Shown here one piece after another: positions 33,905 through 44,508 of a DNA stretch of 46,549 nt. Below the pieces are notes generated by a model. That model worked only from the letters and a program-made list of their open reading frames with translations. It was not told the DNA's origin and searched no databases. The translations under genes and the position numbers were made by a program. Each line of letters starts with the position of its first letter. Position 1 is the stretch's first letter. The DNA comes from Sperchopsis tessellata. Lineage: Eukaryota; Arthropoda; Insecta; Coleoptera; Hydrophilidae. The stretch covers positions 1-46,549 of the forward strand of contig JAWQRN010000044.1 of the NCBI GenBank assembly GCA_033557685.1. The letters are read 5' to 3'.

Positions 33905-35280
33905 CCTGCTACCCTTACTGGGTACGTAGACGACTTTTTGTTCATAAAAAATATGTAACCTCTCTAAATTGATTTTGAGTCTAATCAATTTATTATCTTA
34001 AAAGAAATTTCCCCGAAGAATGGGATGAATATGTAGCAGCGGGACACAAAAAACGTTTTCTGGGTGAGGATAATCATTACTGCGATCAATTTAATGGATA
34101 ATTCTCAGTTTAGATATAATACTTTCGAAAAGCAGAGATATAGAGAGAACTATATGGATGAGCTAATTTTTGAGACATAGACTTTGTATGTAATAAAATT
34201 ATTGTTTGGACTTTAGTACGGTGAATACCAAACGTAAAAATTCTCTATGTATTGACAGAAAAAATAAGGTGTGGGGTACTAGTCAGAACTTAAAAAGCTG
34301 TACTCATTCAAGATCTTTCACGAACAGAAATCCATTTAAGTAATTACTACAGAAATTGAGTATAAATATTATCAATAAAAGCAAAGAAATTCTTCTTCAG
34401 CAAAACCCTCAAATAATCTGCCAAAAAACGACCGCGAAAGTAAATTAAGTACAGGAGTAATATCAACACAACTAGGAATATAACTAAAAACTATAATGGT
34501 CAAAAGAAACCATAGGAAGTATAATTGGAAAAATCTAGAGATGATTGGCGACAGAATCTAAACTAACACTGTATCTTGATTTAGAACAGATTTGAGTTTC
34601 GCATAAAAAATGAGCTAATCTCTGAGAATGAGATCCCATATAGCCTAGGGATAACAGTGTTCATGTCAATAATATCAGATCGACTGACTTATCATAGTAA
34701 TTCAAATGTCATAAGAAACGCGGTTGCGGTTGCAAACACATGTTAGAAACTAAAAGAATATGTTCACCAACAAAAATTTCAACCTTACTAACGCAATCCA
34801 ACCTGAACATAATAACTAAGTTAGACCCTTTATTAGCCTTGGAAATAACGAGGGCATGATCAAATATCTTATTTCTTTAGCTGAGTATGATAAGGATATT
34901 CCATGGTTGTTATGATTATGTTAGTGAGGTTGTAAGTTTTCTTCATGAAAATATATTTTTTTATATCTAATATGAGCTCTTCCAGTTTAAGTAGTCATGT
35001 TTATAAATCTGACCTCGCTCCTGATCTGGGAAACCCATTCATCAAAGATATGATCAATAAAGGTCGTAGGCTTCAAGTAGCAAAACATTTGGAAATTAAT
35101 CTTCCCTTCACCTATGAATCTATGATATAAATGTTGTCTACTGTGTTACCACCGCCGATAAACATTATGGATTTTGTCTACTTTTCACTGTCTGTGTATT
35201 TAGTTGCTGGTGATAGTTATCGGTATATTTACTAAGTGATTTTTTGTTACTGGTTTTTTTATATTTTTACAGTCTGATGA
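33902..35280. other. Spacer, nothing recognised
   Basis: No gene was recognised. A chance YVDD-like frame near 33920 was not supported by neighbouring RT boxes. Confidence 0.4.
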
Positions 35281-35575
35281 TGAATTGTTTGTTTGTCTAT
35301 TTGTTTATTTAACGTCGGCCTTTTTCTGCTGCTATGGCCAAGGGACGCCACGGATTAGGTTCCCACACCTGGAAATTTTTCCGCAACCAGTTTTCCAACT
35401 GGAATTGGGTTCTTTTACTTGCACGTGATATTTCTTTTACTACAATACACGGGGTCCACAGTTTTACATCCCTCCTGGAAGACGAGCACCACAAATTCTT
35501 TTCTCTAATCACAAAAGTCGACCACCTCTGGGTCTCGAACTGATGGTGAAGTCTATAAGCTTAGTAATCTAAGTT
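35281..35575 (-). repeat. tRNA-derived SINE (5' part eroded)
   Basis: Read on the minus strand, the unit starts with a tRNA-like head whose B box AGTTCGAGACC (35532-35542) fits the RNA polymerase III promoter consensus. The region before it (gattactaagcttatagact) resembles an anticodon arm. A GC-richer body of about 200 bp includes cacgtaaaag-type sequence (35410-35430) and ends in a simple tail of AAATAAACAAATAGACAAAC type (35287-35313). Head, body and A-rich tail together define a SINE. No box A was found, so the 5' end is lost or diverged. An open frame across it on either strand is not coding. Confidence 0.65.
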
Positions 35576-36063
35576 CCAGTTACTTATAGTAATTAAAGAT
35601 TTCGGTAGACAATATCTTGCTTTTTTTATTTATATAATGGTGCACAAAATACCGTATTTGCTGTTTAGTTATTTTAAGACATGTAACCCTCTTGTAATAT
35701 TTCTGAGTTACAACGCATATAATTGTATTTTATATTCCGTTACCAATCTATGGAACCTATCTGCATACGAAAACATTTTTCAGATATATAGCAGCTAATC
35801 ACGGTAGACTATTTGGGTTTTGTTATTGTATTGCCATATTTTAGGTTCTTATATTTGTTTCCTTTTTTAGGTAGACGTTGTTTTATAATACATGAATTTT
35901 ATGATCACTCGTGTGCGGACCGTTGTATGGTACACACCTGTGCTGGTTTTTGTTAAGGTGGGTGTCTATGCCTGGCGATAAACGATAACATTTCGTTCGT
36001 GTTATAGTGAATTTAAACTGATATTATTATTAAAAATAAAAAGTAAATACAGTTATTTAAAAA

Positions 36064-37148
36064 ATGAGTTTGACTACAACAAATACTGTATGTATATTTT
36101 TTGAAGGGTGTGATGAAAAAATTACACCATTAGAATATTCAAATTTCATTAACAAAGAATTAAAATATTCATCTGATCATTTAGTGTCTATGGGTGTTAC
36201 TGTAAAAAATAGACTTCGATTGAAATTACAAAATGAAGAGCTAGTTGAAGATATTTTTGAAAAAGTTGAGAAAATAAAAAATTATTCAATTTACGAAAGA
36301 AAATATGAAGTGAAGATAGAAAATGAAAGTACTAGACATTCAGTAAAATTGCATGGTGTTCCATTGGAAATGCCGGAGAGTGAAATTATTAGAGTTTTTT
36401 TCTACTTATGGGTAGTCGAGGATGTTAAAAAGAAAATGGAGAGGTATTGACCTTGATATTTATAGCGTAATTACAACAATAAAGATGGAAATCAAAACGC
36501 CTATTCCTTCATATTTGCGGATCTATGGACGACTATACTAATTCATTGTCCCATGAAGCAAAAGACTGAACATATAATGCTAACTCAATAATAAAAGCAA
36601 GAAGAAATTATGCTGAGATAACGAAAGGAAGTAATAATTTTATGCCTCAGTTTGGGCAAACCCTAACAGAATCTGTAAATGAATTACAAAAAAATAGTGA
36701 AACGGAAAAACAAGTTAATATGACAAAAGATAAAGCGATAGAAGAAAATATTCAAGAAGTTTTTAAAGAAAAGCAAGCTGAAAATAGAAATCAATCAAAA
36801 ATGCCAGAAAAAAAGAAGCAAACAGAAAAGTTAAAAACAAATTTAGTGAAAGAAAACAAACATGAAAAAATGAAAAAGGAAGGAAATGAATCAGGCATGT
36901 GTTCCCAACACAGTGCAATTCATCTAAATCAACAGGAAAATAAGAACTGCAAATTAAAGAGAGCCAAATTAATGGAAAATTCATCAGACAAAATGAGGCT
37001 TGGGCAAATGAAATGGAAGTGGCAACATCATCACCAAAATTTCGATCTTCACAGATGGACTTTAGTTCGATTTTGGAATACACTGCATCAAAATCTGAAG
37101 ATGAGCCGTTTTTTAATCAAGAATATCACTTGTTATTGTTTGTTTTAA
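36064..37148 (+). pseudogene. LINE ORF1 (RNA-binding protein), broken
   Basis: ATG at 36064 follows a weakly pyrimidine-free leader. Residues 1-118 (SLTTTNTVCIFFEGCDEKIT, ..SDHLVSMGVTVKNRLRLKLQ) and KLHGVPLEMPESEI have the RRM-like arrangement of Tx1/L1 ORF1 proteins. After a frameshift near 36430 comes IKMEIKTPIPSYLRIYGR (36480-36535), which matches the region before the CCHC knuckles in Tx1 ORF1. The knuckles are eroded. A Lys/Glu/Gln-rich tail follows in another frame (36642-37148). The product normally coats LINE RNA. Confidence 0.65.
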
Positions 37149-37159
37149 CTTTTAGGTTT

Positions 37160-40100
37160 GAGAATGATTATAACAAAGACAATTGTCACTGTAATCGTAA
37201 ATGGTATAACGAATCCAATTAAGTAAGAATTAATTAAAGATTATTTGAGAATGCATGATGTCGATATTGTTCTACTTCAGGAAGTCAATGACGACATTTT
37301 AGAATGGTTAATTGCATATAAGTAAATTTCAAACAAAGGACACAAAAAAATAGAGGTACTGTAGTTGCATAGCTACCAAACATTAATGTTACCGATATAG
37401 TCTGCTCACCAGATGGTCGGATAATTTCTTTTAATTTTGATAATTCATATCACTTAATCAATGTATATGCACCATCGGGGGCGCAGGATAGGCAGTAAAG
37501 GAAACGTTTTTCAACACAGAATTACCAATTCATGTATCTAGTGATTTGCCAATAATTATAATGGGAGACTGGAATTGTGTGTTAAAAAGAGAGGACTGTT
37601 TGGGTAATTTTAATTATAGCATGACTTTGGATAATATTGTAAATATATTCAAATTATATGACATATGGAATATCGCTAATGCGAATATAAATAATAGTTT
37701 TACATTTAAGAGAGGGAAAATAAGCATCATGGATAGATAGAGCATATATTTCACGAACTAATATAAATAACGTACACACAATATCTAATCTTGCGTGCCC
37801 CTTTTCTGATCATAATGCACTAATTATTAAATTTAAAATAGACACAATTACAGTGCTACATGGGGGGGTACTTTAAAGTTAATAGAATTTTAATTGAAAA
37901 TAATAATATTAGGAAGAAAATAGTGGAACAAATAAACTATGAAACACAAAAACATATGTTTAAGGCAAACATATGTAAATGGTGGTACTTCCTAAAAAAC
38001 AAAATCAAACATTTATATAAACACATGTGGATTGAACACAGTAAAGACCATAAGAGTAAATTATCTTTTTTTATGAAGTATTGAATGAAATTAATCTATT
38101 ACCTCCCTCAGAGGAGACATCAAACCTAGCATCTTATTATAAGAAGGAAATATATCGTATCAAATTAGACCATGAATATAAAAGAAACTCAATAAAAAGT
38201 AAAACTACTGCTTCTGAACAGGACAAAATCACATTGCATAACATTGTTAAACAGAAACATACTTTCCTTATAATAAAATTACAAATGATAAAGGTGAAGA
38301 TATTTGTGAAGTAATTAAAATCTTAAACTATGTTTATGTAAAGTTTAAGAGTAAATTTCTTAAGCAGATACATAACAATGAAAAAGAAATTAAATGCTTG
38401 TTAGCACATTTGCACGATAAAAAACTAAATGCTGAACAAGCAAGTCAGCTGGAAACCCCTATCACAAGTGAGGAAATTTATGCTGTTTTAAAGAACTCTC
38501 AAAAAATAAAACTCCTGGGCCTATGAATTTTATCTGACATTTTGGGAAAACATTAAAGGCAACCTTTGTGATGTGTTAAACTGGATTTTAAATCATGCTG
38601 AATGCCCCAATGCTATGATAGAAGGTATAATAACTCTAATTCCGAAAGTAAAAATTCGAAAATAATAGAAAACTATAGGGCCATTACGTTAATCAATATG
38701 GATGTAAAAATACTTAATAAAATTATAATGAACAGGCTAAAACCAAAAGTAGATGAATTACTTGGGAAGGGACAAACGTGCGGACGGGCTATGTAAATAT
38801 AATTAATAATTTGAATATTTTGCGTGATATGATCTTGACTTTAAGACGGCATTTGATAAAGTTGAGCATGATTATATAATTAAAATTCTAGAAAGTTTAA
38901 ATGTGCCTATAAAAAGAATCAAATACATTAAAAAATATATGAAATTTCTGCATCAAAGGTTTATGTAGTAGTTTTTAACACGTTCCTTCCAAATTTCGCA
39001 AGGAATAAGACAGGAATATCCCCTATCAATGTTCCTCTTTTCAATATCAATTGAATCTGTAATTAGAATAATGCATATATCACTCACGGGAGCACATATT
39101 ATAAGTGAAAGAATTGTTTTCTTTGCTTATGCTAACGATGTCACGGCAGTTCTCAGCCATGCAAATAATATTAAATCGGTTCTAAGGATATTAAACATAT
39201 TTGGGAAGACTTCCGGCGCAGAAATTAATTTCAAGGAATCTAAGATTTATATTTATCAAATTGGTCAGATGTTTTAACCCCATTTTCAGAGTCTTTGGAA
39301 AGTTTGAAGTTATTGGGAATGTTTGTGGATAGAGATTTTTGTAAAATGATTAAAAAAAATTGGCAAGAAGTTATTAAAAAAAATAAATGGAACAATCATT
39401 GCATAAAAAGGCAGGAATACGGATCTTCTAAATAAAATTACCCTTATAAATACATATCTATTATCAAAAGTTTGGTATCTTGGACAAGTGTTACCCATTA
39501 AAAAGGTATTCATTTAAAAGATTATTTCCTTAACGAGCAATTTTTTATGGACCGGAAGCCTTTTCAAAATAGCAAGAGCCCAACTGCATTTACCAAGAAA
39601 TATTTTCAGTATTAAAAGATGAACAGAATGCATCAAAGGAAATAGTCAATGACATCTTGTGCTCATACCTATCAAATGACAGCACCTTTAAAGTCCCGAA
39701 AGATTATATCCCATACATTAAAAAAATAATTGAATTTAATTTAGAACCAAATGAAAATTCCACAAAAATTATATACAAAACGATTATGTCTAATCAACAA
39801 CACACACCATATGTTTGTAACAAATAGAAAGATTTAAAATGGAAGATAATATGGGAATCTATAAGCACAAACTATCTGACAGCTAGATGGAAGCAAACAC
39901 TTTTTTTTTATTGTAAAAACTGTATATCCAACGGGCGAAAAGGTATCGAGAAATGGGATTGAAACTAATCCTTTATGTCAAACCTGTAACATTATCGATT
40001 CATTAACGCATAGAATGTGTTATTGTAAAAATGAATTTAGTATATGGAACTGGACAAACAATATGCTTATATATAAATTGAAATTACCACCAGACAAATG

Positions 40101-40299
40101 TCTCCCTATAACATATTTACATGCAAAAAATGTCATTAAAACAGACAAATTTTGCTCGGGTTTATGGTACATAGCGGCGACTCTAAATTTTAATTTGGAA
40201 TGTAAAGGTAATTTTGATGAATTTATGTGTTACTTAAGGCAGAAAAGACTTAGACAAGTATTTTTTGTAAGATGGATATTTTTGGAAAATATATTTTAA
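37160..40299 (+). pseudogene. LINE ORF2 (AP endonuclease plus reverse transcriptase), broken
   Basis: Endonuclease: LRMHDVDIVLLQEVNDD (37247-37300, catalytic Glu), YAPSGAQD (37460), IIIMGDWNCVLKREDC (37551-37600) and ISIMDR (37720). RT: KNSKIIENYRAITLINMDVK and ILNKIIMNRLKPKVDELLGK (38650-38770), QTC...; FKTAFDKVEHDYI (38842-38880); ISQGIRQEYPLSMFLFSISI (38995-39055); catalytic FAYANDVTAVLSH (39123-39160, YADD changed to YAND); and NIFGKTSGAEINFKESKI (39195-39250). The C-terminal region has LTARWKQTLFFYCKNCISNG (39880-39940), then NPLCQTCNIIDS, then SIWNWTNN (40037-40060). Frameshifts occur at about ten places. The Asp-to-Asn change in YADD would by itself abolish polymerisation. Confidence 0.85.
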
Positions 40300-40732
40300 T
40301 GTTTTAAGAAATTTGAATTTAGCCAAGCTCCAAAATGTAAATTGTAATTATTTGAAATGTAAACTTATCTTGTATAGAACTTAAGTTATTTTGTATATAT
40401 TTTGAAAATAAAGAAAGTTTATTAAAAAAAAAATGATTGTATCTGCTTGATACTTCGCGACTATCTAGGAAATTATAATGTTCAGATGTTTTTCAGTATA
40501 TCCGCGCAAAATAATCTATTGCTTTGATAATAAATATATATTGTATCAAAACTAGAATTGTTTTAATTAACATAATTTGCACATATTATTATACAACAAT
40601 ACTTAGTGTAAACAAGATACATTGCAAACTTTTTAATCTTCGACTTAAGTTTATATTACGTGAAATAAGTTATAAAACACGTTTTCTTTGACGCAAACAA
40701 ATTCCCTAGAGCAACGTACATACATCTAGTAT

Positions 40733-41575
40733 AGCGTTTCCCAAACTATGATCCGCGGCTTGATATATCAAAGATATCCAAAATCTTGTAGATGTAATTG
40801 TGTAAATAACAAGTAAACATATGCTCGAAATTATGTTTCTCCAGTCGACTAATCGGTCTGAGTGTGGAGGGCACAGAACAATACCCAGTAATATACTTGG
40901 AGCAACTGTTCCGGATATAACGCTTCTGGTTGCGTCGCTTATTGTGGTAGTGGGGACGTTGAAACTACTAAATACATTTTAAAAGGAGCTCCCGAACTGG
41001 CAATCTAAGTATTTGCTATTTTTGCAAGTGCACATGTAATATTGGATGTATCACCTGCCCTAAATTACCAAAATTTTAATCTATTAATTAAATCTAAATA
41101 TTTTTCTAATGTATCAGAAAGTATAGATCCATTTTCAATATGGTTGTATTTCTAAAGAGAACTACCAATAATTCAACTCATGTTCGGCCCACTATAAGTG
41201 AAGGTATTTTTTCGCAAATAAAAAAAAGAATGAATTATGTTTTGCCCAAAAGAGCAGGAAACCTGCACTCTTTTTTGGCATCTAATGAAGTTTCAAAACT
41301 GATAGACGAGACAGAGGGTATCCGTATAGTTTTGGAGAAAAGTTATTACTATCTGCATTAAAAATGTTAGCATCACAAGTATATTTTCTAAAGGACAGAA
41401 TTTATTATCTGCAATACCTCTCTTCAACAATACAGTTAAACGTAGAATTGAAGATATGGTTCTTGTTTTTCGCATACAAAATAATAGTTTTTTTGCATTA
41501 TAAGTATATGAAAGCACAGATATTGCAGATATGTTATCAAAGACTCCATTCAACAAAATTTTATATTGTGTAAAC
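40733..41575 (+). pseudogene. Second hAT transposase remnant with TIR-like end
   Basis: Coding similarity is clearest at 41426-41458 (NTVKRRIEDM) and 41478-41540 (QNNSFFAL, then YESTDIADMLS). These match the NTV.RRI.DM and FFALQ.DESTD.A blocks of ZBED5/FAM200-type hAT transposases, with the catalytic LDESTD as VYESTD. An upstream frame at 41140-41361 may be its N-terminal part. At about 40733, agcgtttcccaaactatgat with ccgcgg resembles the left terminal repeat of related hAT elements. No right end was found. The sequence passes into PLE ends at 41649. Confidence 0.6.
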
Positions 41576-41648
41576 TACTTTCAAGAAGCACAAGGGCTGA
41601 AGAAATGTTTAAGTTTATAAATGATTTTACCATTAAACAAAATATTGA

Positions 41649-41832
41649 CTGTATGAATGTTGTTTCCGGGTGGAAACCGTGTAGAGGCTCTGACAAGTGC
41701 AGACGTTTCGTACTCTGTTGCAAGGGACATTTTCAAGGCGAGTGATGTTACTTCAATAAATGAATTCACTGCACTGAACGAAACTTGTCAGAGCCTCTAC
41801 ACGGTTTCCACCCGGAAAAAACATTCATACAG
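41649..41832. repeat. Inverted pair of PLE ends (49-bp arms, 48/49 identical)
   Basis: Left arm 41649-41697 and right arm 41784-41832 are reverse complements with one mismatch. They contain gtagaggctctgacaag and its complement, and ggaaaccgtgtagag. The 86-nt centre contains cagacgtttcgtactctgtt (minus strand: a decayed hammerhead-like block with GAAA and ACGTC) and the gtgaattcactgcactg block. The family is that of 25140-25330. After the right arm the element tail runs on to about 41870. Near-identity of the arms contrasts with the decay of everything around. Confidence 0.85.
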
Positions 41833-42984
41833 ATACTAACCGTGGAAGTCTATTACATTTAAAATATTGACTTATTAAAATATGTTGGACTGAGCAACGA
41901 TGGAGCAAAGGCAATGATATTTTGCCACAATAAATTATTCCGGGAGTAGCACCAAGCCTGTTGTTGATCATTGAAGCATTCATAGATAGGCTCTAACTGT
42001 CAAACGTATGACCTTCAAATTGAACTCAACTATTCCAAAGTATATAAAGTTTACAAATTATATAAAATTTCCTCAACTTAATAGAAGGATATTACTGACT
42101 GTGAAAAAAATTAGGGAGTGAATATAAAAATCTTATTTTAGTGTAAATCGCGTTGGTTATTAAAAGGAAACGTTTTGAAATGACTGTAATGAAGTATTAT
42201 TGTTTCTATATCAACACCCTCTAACTGTAAGAAATGCCATATTAGAATTTAAAGACAGATTTCATTAATTTGAATAGTTATCACGGGTAGCTTGCTTATG
42301 CGACATATTTTGTACCTAAACCAATTAAATTAAAATTTGCAGGGCACAAACATATATATTTTCAAAGCTCATGAGAACGCGGAAGCAACAATTACAAAAT
42401 GAACTTTGTGGAAACAACGAATTCTAAAAGGAAATGTTAAGTACTTTGAAACATTATATAAATTTAGGGTTAATAAAAAAAAGTTATTGAATATTTTTCA
42501 CCAATTCATGCCAACAAAATGTGGATTACAAATAAATTAGTGTCAAAATATAAAACAAAGAAATTTTACAGTTAAATGAATTAGAAGTAAATAATTTAAT
42601 TCAATTTTATTAGTGTCACAAAACTGAAGAAAATTAATAACACATAATTTATACAAGGTTAGATACAAGCTGCACCCACCTCTTTAACGGAAACATGAGA
42701 ATTAACGTATGGTTAAAAACTAAGACTATTACAATTATCTTTCTCTCCTCATTATAATTTTTTTTAGTTTGTACCGTTTAAAAATGTTTCGCCTGACAGG
42801 TGTAAAACGTGATGCATGTTTACTATGTAAGAGTCATTTGTTTCTAAATGTGGTGGCCAGGTGGTGTGTGTTGCGGATAGAGTTACTATGAGAGTTTAAG
42901 TTGTTTTTTGGCGAGATATTGTTGGTTTGGGTTTTAATGTGTATGGCTAATATGATTGATTGTTGGGTCATGATTTCGTGTAAA
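41833..42984. other. PLE tail, then AT-rich spacer
   Basis: 41833-41870 completes the PLE tail (ccgtggaagtctattacatt). From there to 42984 nothing was recognised. Confidence 0.5.
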
Positions 42985-43250
42985 TATGTTTTTTATATTA
43001 AGTGTGTTTTATATAATTATATGATAAATTGTCTACATACCGCCTATCGATTACTGTAAGATTATTGTATTTCTTTATGCACATCGTATCTCTTATTGTT
43101 CTAGCCTTTCCATGGTTTTCTATGTCGAAAATATATGTATTAAAGAAATCAAAGTTATGTTTTGTGTAAATGTGTTGTTCTTTAATGCAGTGATTTCTAT
43201 ATTTGCACCAGCTGTGCTAGATTGTGGCGATTGCTCTATATAGCACATGT
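42985..43250 (-). pseudogene. Probable PLE GIY-YIG C-terminal fragment
   Basis: Minus strand gives KEQHIYTKHNFDFFNTYIFD, then IENHGKARTIRDTMCIKKYN and NLTVIDRRYV (43175-43020). The H...F.F.NT.I...E....R...ET..I pattern is that of the C-terminal part of PLE nucleases. The catalytic hairpin could not be confirmed upstream. The open frame on the other strand at 43247-43453 is ignored. Confidence 0.45.
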
Positions 43251-43785
43251 CACAATTTTTCGATTTTGTGTGCCTTTTATTTAATGAAATTTTGTATATA
43301 ATGTTTTTAATGTGTTATAATCCTACATATGGTATGGGTAAGTATTTAAATTATGTTTCATTTGTGCTACTTGTTGGTTTTGATGTGATACAATATTTAA
43401 ATGTTCTTTGTTTTATTGTTTCATTTATGAGGTCTAGAGTTATTATACTTTAAAGTGTGTCTTCTGTTATTTTATACGGTAGTTCTGCTTTTTTGGGTGT
43501 GATTATATTATAGCTCTATCCGCTATGCCTCTTATAACATTTAATTTATGATTATGGGTTGGAGTTCAAGTGTAGTTTAAGTATCTCCCATCCACATTTT
43601 GTAAGTAAACAATAACCTAACTTTTATATATTAACTAAAATACATTTTGTTCTTACAGTCTTTTGAAAATATTGAAATATTTAGAAGTAAAATAAGGGAT
43701 TACTAACTAAAGCTCCTTTTTAACGACCTTACACCCTATTAACTTCTAAAATTCTTATCAACGAGGTCGAGTACGTCCAATTATT

Positions 43786-43844
<59 letters not shown>
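43786..43844. repeat. (TA)n microsatellite
   Basis: A TA run of about 58 nt with one G interruption at 43803. The Tyr/Ile-rich frame across it is an artefact. Confidence 0.95.
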
Positions 43845-43847
<3 letters not shown>

Positions 43848-44166
43848 GAAACAAATTCATTAAAACTGAAACAATTAATTTTTCGAAAAAATGCTCGGAC
43901 AGGTCGATTTTATTGTAAATAAATATAAATTTCTGTATCAAATTCAAGTTGCCATCCTTCCCTATTTTGACATGATGAGGTTATAGCCTTTTTTAAATTA
44001 TAAACACCAACATTTTTTTCTTCATTTTGATAGATCACTCAATTGTCTAACTGAAAAAATCAAAATGTGGATATCTTAAATACAAAAAATGTTTGTATTA
44101 AAGATAATTAAAGAGTTAATTTGAATGGATGACTAGGTACGCATGCTTTCGTGGGTGTAGTTAGGA

Positions 44167-44373
44167 GAAGGTGACGTTCGAGTATTATCCACGTATGTGG
44201 TTCATCGTACTGAGAAGAACAAACTTTTGGATAAGCTTTCGGCCGATATCCTTGGGCCATCTTCTGATTAACCGATCGGATGATGGCCGAAAGCTTATCA
44301 AAAAGCTCGTTCTTCTCAGAACGAAGAAGCACATACACATGGGATAAAACTCGATAGTCATCTTCTATATATG

Positions 44374-44407
<34 letters not shown>

Positions 44408-44508
44408 GAAGATGACTCTCGAGTTTTATACCACGTATGTGCTTCTTCGTTCTGAGAAGAACGAGCTTTTTGATAAGCTTTCGGCCATCATCCGATCAGT
44501 TAATCAGA
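44167..44508. repeat. Three-copy repeat: direct plus inverted units of about 105 bp
   Basis: Copy A (+, 44167-44270) and copy C (+, 44401-44508) are direct repeats. Copy B (-, 44263-44368) is inverted and overlaps A tail to tail at tctgattaacc. B and C face each other across an AT-rich spacer. Shared blocks are accacgtatgtg, tctgagaagaac, tgataagctttcggcc and tgatta. B and C are nearly identical; A is more diverged and has a different inner segment (gatatccttgggcc). The arrangement copies that of the PLE ends elsewhere in the window, but no nuclease or RT is attached. Confidence 0.8.

Larger units (their letters stand above)
35905..40432 (+). mobile_element. Tx1/L1-like LINE, nearly full length, poly(A) tail
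   Basis: A roughly 4.5-kb unit with a 5' UTR of uncertain start, ORF1 (36064-37148), ORF2 with endonuclease and RT (37160-40299), a short 3' UTR containing aataaa-like gaaaataaag (40403) and an A-run (40421-40432). Order and domains are those of L1/Tx1-group LINEs. Stops and frameshifts show it cannot move. I could not identify a target-site duplication, so the 5' boundary is approximate. Confidence 0.75.

Noticed and set aside
33912..33960. YVDD-like frame (GYVDDFLFI) suggesting another PLE RT
   Set aside because: No neighbouring RT boxes in any frame; likely chance.
34643..34658. cctagggataacag, as in the conserved part of mitochondrial 16S rRNA and near the I-SceI site
   Set aside because: The match is about 14 nt. 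Upstream and downstream sequence do not follow the 16S pattern, and the I-SceI site is incomplete.
35520..35575. Functional tRNA gene
   Set aside because: Only a B box and anticodon-like arm are seen. No box A or acceptor stem, and it is joined to a SINE body and tail.
40421..40450. Target-site duplication of the Tx1-like LINE
   Set aside because: The sequence after the A tail (tgattgtatctgcttg) has no convincing match near the presumed 5' end.
43729..43947. Tyr/Ile-rich frame on the minus strand
   Set aside because: Produced by the TA microsatellite.
44167..44508. Repeated units as a CRISPR-like array
   Set aside because: Units are about 105 bp, in mixed orientation, without regular spacers, in eukaryotic DNA.
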